Below, piece after piece: positions 1-7,955 of a stretch of DNA of 18,888 bases. Both the position numbers and the translations under genes were made by a program. Where the stretch lies: the NCBI GenBank assembly GCA_002315615.1, contig DCHK01000062.1:1-18888 (forward strand), in the 5' to 3' direction. This stretch comes from Bacteroidales bacterium UBA1754 (GTDB taxonomy: Bacteria; Bacteroidota; Bacteroidia; Bacteroidales; Paludibacteraceae). The stretch's first letter is position 1, and every line of letters begins with the position of its first letter. Below the pieces are notes generated by a model. That model worked only from the letters and a program-made list of their open reading frames with translations, did not search any database and was not told where the DNA came from.

Positions 1-15
1 TGTTAAGAAAATTTA

Positions 16-54
16 AAAAATCCCTATTTAGAATTTGTCTAAATAGGGATTTTT
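16..54. terminator. Bidirectional rho-independent terminator
   Basis: A perfect 17-bp inverted repeat (16-32 against 38-54, core TCCCTATTTAGA) encloses the 5-base loop ATTTG. It is flanked by A-runs on the left and T-runs on the right, so the hairpin ends in a U-tract on either strand. On the minus strand it lies about 30 bases past the stop of the MlaD-like gene and would end that operon. On the plus strand it would end whatever gene lies to the left of the window. Confidence 0.9.
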
Positions 55-85
55 GTGTATTGAATAATGTCGCGTTTGCGATTTG

Positions 86-1012
86 TTATTTTCTTTTGCT
101 CGTATCTTTATTGTTGTCTTTTGATTTTCCAAAAACTGAAACATTTATATATCTTGACGGGTTTTGTTTAATGTCTGTTAGCAATGCTTCTGCACTTTCG
201 ACGGTTGAATTTAAGTTGGTATAAAGTTCTTTATCGTTGAGCAACAAACCTGCAGTTCCATCGGTGCTTTGTAGTTTGGCAGTGATTTCGTGCAAATTCT
301 TAATCGTTGCGTCAATTTCATTCATTGTGTTGGCAAAATCTATTGCGCTTAAGTTTTGCGAAGTTGTAGCAAAGTTCGACGTTATTGTATCTACATTAGA
401 AATAATATGAGGGAAATCGTTGCTCATCATTGTGTTGAGTTTAGCACTCGAAACTTCTAAGTTTTTGGTGATAACCTCGAGTGATTTTAACGAATTTTCG
501 AGCGATTTGTTTTCTATTAGTATTTTGCAAGCGATAAGAAGAGAATCGACGTGTGGCAAAAGTTGGTCGGAAATTTGTGGCATAAGTTTTTCTTCCAAAC
601 CGTCGAACATTCCGCCAGCAACTCTCGAGTAGATAGTGTCGCCAGGATTCAACATTTTATCAGTTTCGCGATTCAAGATAATGCGCATACATTTTCCTCC
701 TAAAAGTCCGTCGTCAGACAGTTCCAAAATTGATCCTTCGGGAATTTGTATGTCATCGTCAAGCGAAACGACCACGACAAAAGGTGTTTCTTGCGAAAAA
801 TCGTACGTAATTTCGTGAACAGTACCAATTGTGTGTCCGTTGATTCTAACAGGAGCCGATGTCATCAGTCCATCAATGTTTTTGTATTTAGCGTAGAAAT
901 ATGTTGATGGTGTAAAAATATTCACTCCTTTAAGGTAATTAACTCCAAAAACGAGGAAAGTAATACCCACTATTATCATTAATCCAATTTTGAACTCTCT
1001 GTTGATTTTCAT
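86..1012 (-). CDS. MCE/MlaD-family lipid transport protein
   Basis: This 308-residue protein has the layout of a substrate-binding MCE protein of an Mla-type phospholipid transporter: a short cytoplasmic N-terminus, one membrane anchor (about residues 9-28) and a periplasmic MCE domain (about 37-115). The domain shows the usual features: a GLMTSAPVRINGHTIGTV segment, then IPEGS and a DGLLGGK turn. After it comes a long helical, probably coiled-coil region (about 135-290) of the kind that forms a channel or barrel across the periplasm, and a charged lysine-rich C-terminus. It follows the amidase gene after a 6-base gap, so the two are almost certainly co-transcribed. No ATPase or permease partner (MlaE/MlaF type) is nearby; in this phylum these can be encoded elsewhere. 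Family assignment is firm; the lipid carried is not known. Confidence 0.9.
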   Translation of the reverse strand: MKINREFKIGLMIIVGITFLVFGVNYLKGVNIFTPSTYFYAKYKNIDGLMTSAPVRINGHTIGTVHEITYDFSQETPFVVVVSLDDDIQIPEGSILELSDDGLLGGKCMRIILNRETDKMLNPGDTIYSRVAGGMFDGLEEKLMPQISDQLLPHVDSLLIACKILIENKSLENSLKSLEVITKNLEVSSAKLNTMMSNDFPHIISNVDTITSNFATTSQNLSAIDFANTMNEIDATIKNLHEITAKLQSTDGTAGLLLNDKELYTNLNSTVESAEALLTDIKQNPSRYINVSVFGKSKDNNKDTSKRK

Positions 1013-1018
1013 TTCTAA

Positions 1019-2125
1019 TTACTTTTGTTTGCCATTGACGAATTTTACGATGAAAGCATCGGGGAAATGCTTTTTAGCTTTTGCAAGAATTTCTTTTGCT
1101 TGTTCGTAGTCTTCTGTGTCGCCAGTGGTGTATTTGTATAATCCGTTTACTATTGTATAATTTATATCTCCCAATCCGCAGAATTTTGCATTTCCTTCTT
1201 CATATTGCTGTCCGCTTACAAGCAACTGAACTCTGTATGTTGTAACTTTAGCATTGTTGGTTTTTGCTAAAGTATTGTTTGTGTTGGGTTTTGTTTCAGC
1301 TGTTTCTTTTTGTTCGCCAATGTTGCTGTCGCTATTGATGGCAATGTTACTTTTCTTTTCAAAGTCCTTTTTGAACGAGCAGAAAGCGTTGAAAATTCCG
1401 TCGGAAAGTTTTTCTTGTCCTTCGGCAGAGTTCAGGTATTTTTCTTCTTCACGATTCGAGATGAAGCCTACTTCGACCAAAACTGCTGGCATAGCGGTAG
1501 TTTTAAGCACCCAAAAACCTGCCTGTTGCACGCCACGATCGTATCGTTTGCAGTTGTTTTTGAATTCGTTTTGTACCTTCGATGCAAGCGAAATACTTTG
1601 CTCCATGTGTTTGTCTTGCATAAATTCGAACATTATGTACGAATCGACAGACTGAGGGTCGAAACCTTGATATGTTTTTTGGTAATTATCCTCGAGCAAA
1701 ATAACCGAGTTTTCAGCCATTGCTATGTCGAGATTTTCTTTTGTTTTTGCCACACCGAGCGTGAATGTTTCGGTTCCGTAAGCCGAATAATTCGTTGAAG
1801 AATTAGTGTGAATGGAGATGAATAAATCTGCTTTTTTGTCATTGGCGAACTTTGAGCGTTCGGACAATGAAATGAATTCGTCGGTAGAACGAGTGTAAAA
1901 TACAGTAGCGTTTGGCACTTGTTCTTTTATTTTGTTGCCAACTTTCAGAGCAATTGATAAATTGATGTTTTTCTCTTGCGAGATTTTACCAACTGCGCCA
2001 GGGTCTTTGCCACCGTGACCTGCGTCGATAACCACCGTAAAGTTTTTTTGTGCAAACATCTCGTTACCGAAAGGAACGAGTGTAACGAGTGCACAAAGTA
2101 CAATATTTCTTAAAAAGAATCTCAT
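1019..2125 (-). CDS. N-acetylmuramoyl-L-alanine amidase with C-terminal SPOR-like domain
   Basis: A zinc amidase of the Amidase_3 (AmiA/B/C) family that would cut the bond between N-acetylmuramic acid and L-alanine in peptidoglycan, in the periplasm. Residues 1-25 are a signal peptide (hydrophobic core, likely cut after MFA). The catalytic domain spans about 29-250. The zinc ligands are visible: His37 in DAGHGG, Glu51 in QEKN and His106 in SIHTNSS. The catalytic Glu218 is in VEVGFISN. A low-complexity Asn/Thr/Lys linker (about 255-295) leads to a C-terminal domain (about 296-362, starting YRVQLLVSG) resembling SPOR peptidoglycan-binding domains, which would place the enzyme on denuded glycan strands at division sites. 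It is the first gene of a two-gene operon with the MlaD-like gene. Bases 2140-2147 give a phylum-type -7 box just upstream. The enzyme class is certain; the SPOR call is somewhat less so. Confidence 0.93.
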   Translation of the reverse strand: MRFFLRNIVLCALVTLVPFGNEMFAQKNFTVVIDAGHGGKDPGAVGKISQEKNINLSIALKVGNKIKEQVPNATVFYTRSTDEFISLSERSKFANDKKADLFISIHTNSSTNYSAYGTETFTLGVAKTKENLDIAMAENSVILLEDNYQKTYQGFDPQSVDSYIMFEFMQDKHMEQSISLASKVQNEFKNNCKRYDRGVQQAGFWVLKTTAMPAVLVEVGFISNREEEKYLNSAEGQEKLSDGIFNAFCSFKKDFEKKSNIAINSDSNIGEQKETAETKPNTNNTLAKTNNAKVTTYRVQLLVSGQQYEEGNAKFCGLGDINYTIVNGLYKYTTGDTEDYEQAKEILAKAKKHFPDAFIVKFVNGKQK

Positions 2126-2139
2126 AGTTCAATAATTTG

Positions 2140-2147
2140 CAAAAGTA
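2140..2147 (-). promoter_or_regulatory. Promoter -7 box for the amidase-mlaD operon
   Basis: On the minus strand these bases read TACTTTTG, an exact match to the Bacteroidota -7 consensus TAnnTTTG. Only 14 bases separate it from the amidase ATG, so the leader would be under about 10 bases. No clear -33 TTTG is seen at the usual distance. Confidence 0.6.
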
Positions 2148-2237
2148 CAAATTTTAGATGGATTTACATTGCGATTGGTTTAAAAATGTGATAATCTTTT
2201 TGGTTGAACAACATTTTTTTAACTCGTAACTTCTTGT

Positions 2238-2245
2238 TATCTTTG
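2238..2245 (+). promoter_or_regulatory. Promoter -7 box for leuA
   Basis: The bases read TATCTTTG, an exact match to TAnnTTTG, with a T-run at 2215-2220 near the expected -33 distance. The box ends 21 bases before the leuA ATG. The amidase and leuA boxes are divergent and share the 141-base gap 2126-2266. I see no leader-peptide attenuator or T-box in that gap. Confidence 0.6.
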
Positions 2246-2266
2246 TGTGATTATTGTAAATAAAAG

Positions 2267-3769
2267 ATGTCGGCAAACAGATTGTATATATTTGACACAA
2301 CGCTTCGCGATGGAGAGCAAGTTCCTGGATGTCAGTTGAATACGGTTGAAAAAATTCAAGTGGCACAAGCATTGGAATCTTTGGGTGTGGATGTTATCGA
2401 AGCCGGATTTCCAATTTCAAGTCCAGGCGATTACGCATCTGTTGTCGAAATTTCAAAAGCAGTAAAAAATCCTATTGTGTGCGCACTTTCGCGTTGTAGG
2501 CAAGAAGATATTGATATGGCTGTGGAAGCATTGAAATATGCCAAGCAAAAGCGAATTCATACAGGAATTGGCACTTCTGATTATCACATAAAATATAAAT
2601 TCAATAGCACTCGAGATGAAATTCTTGAACGAGCAGTTTCTGCCGTGAAATATGCCAAAAAGTTTGTTGAGGATGTTGAATTTTATTGCGAAGACGCAGG
2701 TCGAACAGATAATGAATTTTTGGCTCGAGTGGCTGAAGCTGTGATAAAAGCGGGTGCAACTGTCGTTAATGTGCCCGACACCACGGGTTATTGTTTGCCA
2801 TACGAGTATGGCGAAAAAATAAAATATTTGGTGGAACACGTGTCGAATATCGACAAAGCGATACTCTCTACACATTGCCACAACGATTTGGGACTTGCTA
2901 CGGCTAACACAATAGCAGGAATAACAAATGGTGCACGTCAAGTTGAGGTGGCTATAAATGGCGTAGGCGAACGTGCAGGAAATACCTCGCTCGAAGAAGT
3001 GGCTATGATAATGAAATGTCATAAATCATTGAATATCGAGACGAATATCAATACACAAAAAATATACGCAGTAAGTCGTATGGTGTCGAACCTGATGAAT
3101 ATGCCAGTGCAACCAAACAAGGCAATCGTTGGGCGCAATGCGTTTGCTCATTCGTCGGGCATACATCAAGACGGAATGCTGAAAAATATGCAGACATACG
3201 AAATAATGAACCCTCAAGATGTAGGTTTGGACGAAGCATATTTTGTATTGACTGCGCGTAGTGGACGTGCTGCACTGAAGCACCGACTGAAAGAATTGGA
3301 AGTGGAAGTGAATGAGGAACGACTCGAACAAATATACGAAGCGTTTCTTAAGTTGGCTGATCAAAAGAAAGAGGTGAGCGATGGCGATTTGCTTTTGCTT
3401 GTAGGAATGAAGCCCGATGCTATGCGTCGCATAAAAATTGATTTTTTGAAAGTAACTTCGGGTGTTGGCGTTCAACCCGAAGCATCGCTTGGACTAACAG
3501 TGGCGGACGAAAAATTTGAAGCGAAAGCCGAAGGAAATGGTCCTGTAGATGCGGCTATCAATGCCTTGAAAAAGATCATCAAAAAGAAAATGATATTGCG
3601 CGAATTCACGATTCAGTCAATCAACAAAGGTAGCAACGACGTAGGAAAGGTTCACATGCAAGTGGAATGCGATGGCGCAGTGTATTACGGAATGGGTGCA
3701 AATACCGATATTGTTGTTGCTTCGCTCGAAGCGTACATTGATGCCGTGAATAAGTTTAAAAATTTGTAA
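2267..3769 (+). CDS. leuA: 2-isopropylmalate synthase
   Basis: LeuA condenses acetyl-CoA with 2-oxoisovalerate to give 2-isopropylmalate, the first committed step of leucine synthesis. The 500-residue length fits the bacterial form. The HMGL-like TIM barrel (about 5-270) starts with DTTLRDGEQ (10-18), whose Asp10 is a metal ligand. HCHNDLG (203-209) supplies His203 and His205, and GERAGN (234-239) supplies Asn239. The linker holds the family motif AFAHSSGIHQDG (292-303). The C-terminal part (about 390-500), with NGPVDAA (424-430), is the LeuA dimer domain that binds leucine for feedback inhibition. Similarity by eye to E. coli LeuA runs along the whole length, which argues against citramalate or homocitrate synthase. 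The other leucine genes (leuB, leuC, leuD) are not adjacent. It has its own promoter box, and its stop codon overlaps the putative purB promoter. Confidence 0.95.
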   Translation: MSANRLYIFDTTLRDGEQVPGCQLNTVEKIQVAQALESLGVDVIEAGFPISSPGDYASVVEISKAVKNPIVCALSRCRQEDIDMAVEALKYAKQKRIHTGIGTSDYHIKYKFNSTRDEILERAVSAVKYAKKFVEDVEFYCEDAGRTDNEFLARVAEAVIKAGATVVNVPDTTGYCLPYEYGEKIKYLVEHVSNIDKAILSTHCHNDLGLATANTIAGITNGARQVEVAINGVGERAGNTSLEEVAMIMKCHKSLNIETNINTQKIYAVSRMVSNLMNMPVQPNKAIVGRNAFAHSSGIHQDGMLKNMQTYEIMNPQDVGLDEAYFVLTARSGRAALKHRLKELEVEVNEERLEQIYEAFLKLADQKKEVSDGDLLLLVGMKPDAMRRIKIDFLKVTSGVGVQPEASLGLTVADEKFEAKAEGNGPVDAAINALKKIIKKKMILREFTIQSINKGSNDVGKVHMQVECDGAVYYGMGANTDIVVASLEAYIDAVNKFKNL

Positions 3770-3774
3770 CTTTG
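3767..3774 (+). promoter_or_regulatory. Putative purB promoter -7 box overlapping the leuA stop
   Basis: The bases read TAACTTTG, an exact TAnnTTTG match. Its first three bases are the leuA stop codon TAA. The box ends 33 bases before the preferred purB ATG at 3808. No good -33 element is seen inside the end of leuA, so the assignment is moderate. Confidence 0.45.
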
Positions 3775-3807
3775 CAAAAAAGTAAAATCAAAATAAACAT
3801 AAAAGAT

Positions 3808-5151
3808 ATGGAATTATCATCATTAACAGCGGTTTCGCCAGTCGACGGTCGCTATAGAAACAAAACAGAACGTTTTTCGGAATATTTTTCGGAGTACGCA
3901 CTCATTCGTTATCGTGTGCTTGTAGAGGTGGAATATTTTATCGCACTTTGCGAATTGCCTTTGCCACAACTGAAGTGCGTAGATTCAAAAGTGTTTGAAC
4001 AATTGCGTGATATTTATCGTGCTTTTTCGGTAGAAGATGCGCAAGAAATAAAGGATATAGAAAAAACTACCAATCACGATGTAAAAGCGGTAGAGTATTT
4101 CTTGAAATCGAAGTTCGATCAATTGGGACTTTCTGCTCATAAGGAATTTATCCATTTTGGACTTACGTCTCAAGACATTAACAACACTGCAATTCCTTTG
4201 TCGGTTCGCGAGGCGCTCGAGAATGTGCTTTATCCCGAAATTCAAGGTTTGATAGATACTTTGCGCGAAAAAGCAAACGAGTGGATGCAAATTCCTATGT
4301 TGGCAAAAACTCACGGACAACCAGCGTCTCCAACGCGTTTGGGAAAAGAAATTATGGTGTTCGTAAGCCGTTTCGAGCAACAACTTTCGTTGTTGAAACA
4401 AATGCCTTGTTCGGCAAAATTTGGTGGTGCTACGGGTAATTTCAATGCGCACCACGTTGCTTATCCAGATATTGATTGGAAGCAGTTTGGTAATAAATTT
4501 GTATCAGAAAATTTGGGACTTCAGCGCGAGGCTTGGACTACGCAAATTTCTAACTACGACAATATGGCTGCCATTTTCGACGGAATGAAACGAATCAATA
4601 CTATTTTGATTGACCTCGACCGCGATTTTTGGACATATATTTCGATGGAATATTTCAAACAAACTATCAAAAAAGGCGAAGTCGGTTCGTCGGCTATGCC
4701 TCATAAGGTAAATCCTATTGATTTTGAAAATTCCGAAGGAAATCTTGGCATTGCAAATGCTATTTTGTCGCATTTGGCAACAAAATTGCCTATTTCTCGT
4801 TTGCAACGCGATTTGACAGATAGTACCGTGCTTCGCAATGTGGGTGTGCCTTTCGCACATATTGTCATCGCAATTCAAAGTACAATGAAAGGCATTGGCA
4901 AATTGCTTTTGAACGAAAGTGCACTTTATCAAGACTTGGACGATACTTGGGCAGTGGTTGCCGAAGGTATTCAAACTATTCTTCGACGCGAAAACTATCC
5001 TTCGCCATACGAAGCGTTGAAAGAACTTACACGTACAAATACGAAAATTACAGAAGAATCAATCAAAGCATTTATCGAAACTTTGAATGTGAGCGAAAGT
5101 GTAAAAGCAGAATTGCGAAAAATAACTCCGCACACCTACACGGGAATGTAA
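3808..5151 (+). CDS. purB: Adenylosuccinate lyase
   Basis: PurB removes fumarate from SAICAR and from adenylosuccinate, acting twice in purine synthesis (IMP and AMP branches), as a cytoplasmic homotetramer. From the ATG at 3808 the protein has 447 residues, close to the 456 of the E. coli enzyme. It begins MELSSLTAVSPVDGRY, the typical start of this subgroup. Conserved stretches in order are TTNHDVKAVE (87-96), THGQPASPTR (168-177, with the general-acid histidine) and the fumarate-lyase signature SSAMPHKVNPIDFEN (294-308), which carries the mobile catalytic serine loop. The frame is open upstream to a TTG at 3772, but that start would add 12 lysine-rich residues outside the family pattern and would sit on a promoter box, so I prefer 3808. 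The ABC transporter gene follows after 20 bases, with no separate promoter visible. Confidence 0.95.
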   Translation: MELSSLTAVSPVDGRYRNKTERFSEYFSEYALIRYRVLVEVEYFIALCELPLPQLKCVDSKVFEQLRDIYRAFSVEDAQEIKDIEKTTNHDVKAVEYFLKSKFDQLGLSAHKEFIHFGLTSQDINNTAIPLSVREALENVLYPEIQGLIDTLREKANEWMQIPMLAKTHGQPASPTRLGKEIMVFVSRFEQQLSLLKQMPCSAKFGGATGNFNAHHVAYPDIDWKQFGNKFVSENLGLQREAWTTQISNYDNMAAIFDGMKRINTILIDLDRDFWTYISMEYFKQTIKKGEVGSSAMPHKVNPIDFENSEGNLGIANAILSHLATKLPISRLQRDLTDSTVLRNVGVPFAHIVIAIQSTMKGIGKLLLNESALYQDLDDTWAVVAEGIQTILRRENYPSPYEALKELTRTNTKITEESIKAFIETLNVSESVKAELRKITPHTYTGM

Positions 5152-5171
5152 TTTATATAAAAGTGTAAAGT

Positions 5172-7010
5172 ATGAAGGATTTGTTTGCGCTATTGAAGCG
5201 TTTCGTTTTCCCGTATAAAAGATATGTTTGCCTGAATATTGTGTTCAACTTGCTGGGAACGCTATTCAGTTTATTTTCGTTTGCGACGATTATACCTATT
5301 TTGCAGATACTTTTCGGATTGGAAAGTCCGCACGTAGAGTATCGCCAAGTGGATTGGAGCGAGGGTATGAAAGATATTTTTAATACGTTGAAAGACAATG
5401 TGTATTATTATATCGAAAATTCGCTTGAGACACAAGGTGCAAGTATGGTTTTGTTCTATTTGTGCGTTTTTTTGGTAGTAACGGCTTTCTTGAAAACTGG
5501 TTCGTCGTTTCTCGGTGCATATTTTATGATACCGATTCATACTGGCGTGTTGCGCGATTTGCGTGAGAAAATATATCGAAAAATTGTGAGTTTGCCTATT
5601 GGATTTTTCTCTAACGAGCGAAAAGGCGACATTATGTCGCGTATGACGGGTGATGTGAACGAAGTAGGTGCTTCTATCACAAGTTCGCTTAATATGCTTT
5701 TCAAAAATCCCGTAATGATAATCATTTACCTTGGAACAATGTTTGCGATGAGTTATCAACTCACACTTTTTGTGCTGATATTGTTGCCGATAAGTGGTTA
5801 TTTGATTGGTAGGGTAGGAAAATCGCTGAAACGTCGTTCTACTGCTGCGCAAGAGCAAATAGGTGAAATGCTTTCGCAGATAGAAGAAACAATTGGTGGT
5901 TTGCGTGTTGTAAAAGCGTTTAATGCCGAGAAAAAAGTGTCAGACCGTTTTCTTGGACTTAATGATTTGAATCGCCGCACAGTGAATAAAATGAACCGTC
6001 GATACGAAATGGCACATCCGATGAGTGAGTTTTTGGGAACGATTGTGATAGCAATTATTTTGTGGTACGGCGGAACGCTAATTCTCAATCAAAATTCGGC
6101 AATTACAGCACCTTCGTTCATTTATTATATGGTGATTTTCTATAGCATTATCAATCCGTGTAAAGATTTGACCAAAGCGATGTACAGCATTCAAAAAGGT
6201 AAAGCATCGCTCGAGCGTGTTGATAAAATTTTGGACGCTGTAAATACCATAGCAGAACCCGAAAATCCTAAAAAAATAGAACAATTTTCTGATAAAATTG
6301 AATACAAAAACGTATCGTTTAGATATAAAGAAAAATGGGTGCTCAATGATGTGAATGTGTCGATTAAACGTGGTCAGACAGTGGCGTTGGTAGGGCAGTC
6401 GGGCTCGGGAAAGACAACGCTTGCCGACCTTCTTCCACGTTATTACGATGTACAGAAAGGTGAAATTATGATTGATGGCATCGATATTCGTGATATGAAA
6501 ACGCGCGATTTGCGTTCGCAAATGGGAATTGTGAACCAAGAGGCGATTTTGTTTAACGATACATTTTTCAATAACATTGCGTTTGGCGTAGAAAATGCTA
6601 CGATGGAGCAAGTTATTGCTGCGGCAAAAATTGCCAATGCTCACGACTTTATTATGGCTACTGCCGATGGATACAATACTTCGGTAGGCGACCGTGGTTG
6701 CCAACTTTCAGGTGGTCAGCGCCAACGTATCAGTATTGCACGTGCAGTACTCAAAAACCCACCGATATTGATTCTCGACGAAGCAACATCAGCACTCGAT
6801 ACCGAGAGCGAACGCTTGGTGCAAGATGCTCTTGAAAAACTGATGCAAAACCGTACAACCATTGTTATTGCTCATCGACTTTCTACCATTAAAAATGCCG
6901 ACGAAATTTGTGTAATGCACGAAGGAAAAATAGTGGAACGTGGCAAACACGATGAACTTATCGCTTTGAATGGTTACTATAAAAAGTTGAACGAAATGCA
7001 AGCATTGTAA
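5172..7010 (+). CDS. MsbA-like ABC exporter (fused permease and ATPase)
   Basis: This 612-residue half-transporter would work as a homodimer in the inner membrane. The N-terminal membrane domain (about 15-335) has six hydrophobic segments; an unusually polar loop of about 45 residues separates the first two. The ATPase domain (about 375-610) carries Walker A GQSGSGKTT (408-416), the ABC signature LSGGQ (512-516), Walker B ILILDEATS (532-540) and the switch histidine in IAHRLS (His568), so it should be active. This type I exporter form includes the lipid A flippase MsbA and many lipid, peptide or drug exporters. The substrate cannot be read from sequence; an MsbA-like role in lipid export is a guess from general resemblance. 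It is probably co-transcribed with purB. A terminator hairpin for its transcript lies just beyond its stop, inside the opposing folB gene. Confidence 0.9.
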   Translation: MKDLFALLKRFVFPYKRYVCLNIVFNLLGTLFSLFSFATIIPILQILFGLESPHVEYRQVDWSEGMKDIFNTLKDNVYYYIENSLETQGASMVLFYLCVFLVVTAFLKTGSSFLGAYFMIPIHTGVLRDLREKIYRKIVSLPIGFFSNERKGDIMSRMTGDVNEVGASITSSLNMLFKNPVMIIIYLGTMFAMSYQLTLFVLILLPISGYLIGRVGKSLKRRSTAAQEQIGEMLSQIEETIGGLRVVKAFNAEKKVSDRFLGLNDLNRRTVNKMNRRYEMAHPMSEFLGTIVIAIILWYGGTLILNQNSAITAPSFIYYMVIFYSIINPCKDLTKAMYSIQKGKASLERVDKILDAVNTIAEPENPKKIEQFSDKIEYKNVSFRYKEKWVLNDVNVSIKRGQTVALVGQSGSGKTTLADLLPRYYDVQKGEIMIDGIDIRDMKTRDLRSQMGIVNQEAILFNDTFFNNIAFGVENATMEQVIAAAKIANAHDFIMATADGYNTSVGDRGCQLSGGQRQRISIARAVLKNPPILILDEATSALDTESERLVQDALEKLMQNRTTIVIAHRLSTIKNADEICVMHEGKIVERGKHDELIALNGYYKKLNEMQAL

Positions 7011-7011
7011 A

Positions 7012-7362
7012 TCAAATGCTCATAACAACTTCGGCACAATCTAAAAATCCTCCAATTGGGGGATTTTTTTTCTTTAAGTAAATTGTTGCGGAACTGATTT
7101 CAGGGAATTTGTTTTTTACCGAACGGAGAGTTCTTCCTGCTACGTGCTCGATAAGTTTCGAGCGTTGTTGCATTTCTTCCTTCACGATGTCATAAAGAAA
7201 TTGATAGTTGATGGTGTCGTCAAGTTCGTCGGTTTCGCTTGCCTTTTGCAAATCGGTTTCAATCTCTAAAGTTACGATATACGTTGTGCCGATGATTTTT
7301 TCTTCGGGTAATACGCCGTGATAGGCGTGAAATGTCATATCTCGTAAGATGATTTTTGCCAT
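7012..7362 (-). CDS. folB: Dihydroneopterin aldolase
   Basis: FolB cleaves 7,8-dihydroneopterin to 6-hydroxymethyl-7,8-dihydropterin and glycolaldehyde in folate synthesis. At 116 residues it has the normal length. Key positions line up with those of the S. aureus enzyme as I remember them: Glu21 in HGVLPEEKIIG, Tyr53 in INYQF and Lys99 in the KKNPPIGG motif. The usual Gln after IIG is Thr here, a minor variation. It is the last gene of a three-gene minus-strand operon, 5 bases after folE, so two folate steps are paired. The stop is one base from the stop of the convergent ABC transporter gene. The codons for the NPPIGG motif form the terminator hairpin used by the opposite strand. Confidence 0.92.
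   Translation of the reverse strand: MAKIILRDMTFHAYHGVLPEEKIIGTTYIVTLEIETDLQKASETDELDDTINYQFLYDIVKEEMQQRSKLIEHVAGRTLRSVKNKFPEISSATIYLKKKNPPIGGFLDCAEVVMSI
7043..7071 (+). terminator. Terminator of purB/ABC transcript inside folB coding sequence
   Basis: An 11-bp stem (7043-7053 against 7058-7068, one T-G wobble) with an AATT loop is followed by a T-run that extends to 7071, giving eight consecutive T at 7064-7071. It lies 32 bases past the ABC transporter stop. The same bases encode the conserved NPPIGG motif of FolB on the other strand. On the minus strand only five U would follow the hairpin. Confidence 0.7.
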
Positions 7363-7367
7363 TTGGT

Positions 7368-7946
7368 TTATTTGTTTGAGCGAATCAAAGAAAGGAATTC
7401 TTCTCTTGTTTCTGGACGTTCAAATGCACCTGTAAAGTCTGATGTAGTAGTAACAGAATGTTGTTTTTGAATGCCTCGCATTTGCATACACATATGTTGC
7501 GCTTCGATTACTACAATCACCCCAAGTGGATTAAGCGTTTCTTGAATGCACTCTTTTATTTGCGTCGTGAGTCGTTCTTGCAACTGCATACGGCGAGAAT
7601 AAATTTCCACTACGCGAGCAATTTTGCTCAATCCCGTAATGTGCTTGTTTGGAATATATGCCACGTGCGCTTTGCCAAAAAATGGAAGCATGTGATGTTC
7701 GCACATCGAGTAAAAATCAATGTCTTTGACGATTACCATTTGTCTGTAATTCTCGGTGAAACGAGCAGAAAGTAACACTTCGTGAGGGTCTTGAGCATAT
7801 CCACTCATTAAAAATTGCAGAGATTTTGCCACACGTTCGGGCGTTTTTAGTAATCCTTCGCGATGAACATCTTCGCCAATCAATGAAATTACTTTACTGC
7901 AATGTTCAGCCAATTCTTGCGTCAGTTTGCTATTCTCGTCAGACAT
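7368..7946 (-). CDS. folE: GTP cyclohydrolase I
   Basis: FolE (type IA) converts GTP to 7,8-dihydroneopterin triphosphate and formate, the first step of folate/pterin synthesis, as a homodecamer with zinc. The 192 residues fit the family. Zinc ligands are visible as Cys82 and His85 in CEHHMLP and Cys153 in HMCMQMRG; His84 matches the catalytic histidine. The substrate-binding stretch GLLKTPERVAKS (31-42) and the KHITGLSKIARVV segment (101-113) are intact. It sits 9 bases after the SPOR-protein gene and 5 bases before folB, all on one strand, so one transcript is likely. No separate promoter box is seen in front of it. The step between FolE and FolB (removal of the triphosphate) has no gene here. 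Confidence 0.95.
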   Translation of the reverse strand: MSDENSKLTQELAEHCSKVISLIGEDVHREGLLKTPERVAKSLQFLMSGYAQDPHEVLLSARFTENYRQMVIVKDIDFYSMCEHHMLPFFGKAHVAYIPNKHITGLSKIARVVEIYSRRMQLQERLTTQIKECIQETLNPLGVIVVIEAQHMCMQMRGIQKQHSVTTTSDFTGAFERPETREEFLSLIRSNK

Positions 7947-7955
7947 TTCTGTTTT

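Noticed and set aside
2154..2372. Minus-strand open frame spanning the amidase-leuA gap
   Set aside because: It overlaps the leuA start and both divergent promoters, and its product has no recognisable features.
2267..3769. LeuA considered as citramalate or homocitrate synthase
   Set aside because: The sequence follows E. coli-type LeuA along its full length, including the dimer/regulatory domain.
3772..3807. N-terminal extension of purB from a TTG start
   Set aside because: It adds a lysine-rich stretch unlike PurB proteins and overlaps a promoter box; the ATG at 3808 begins the conserved MELSSLTAVSPVDGRY.
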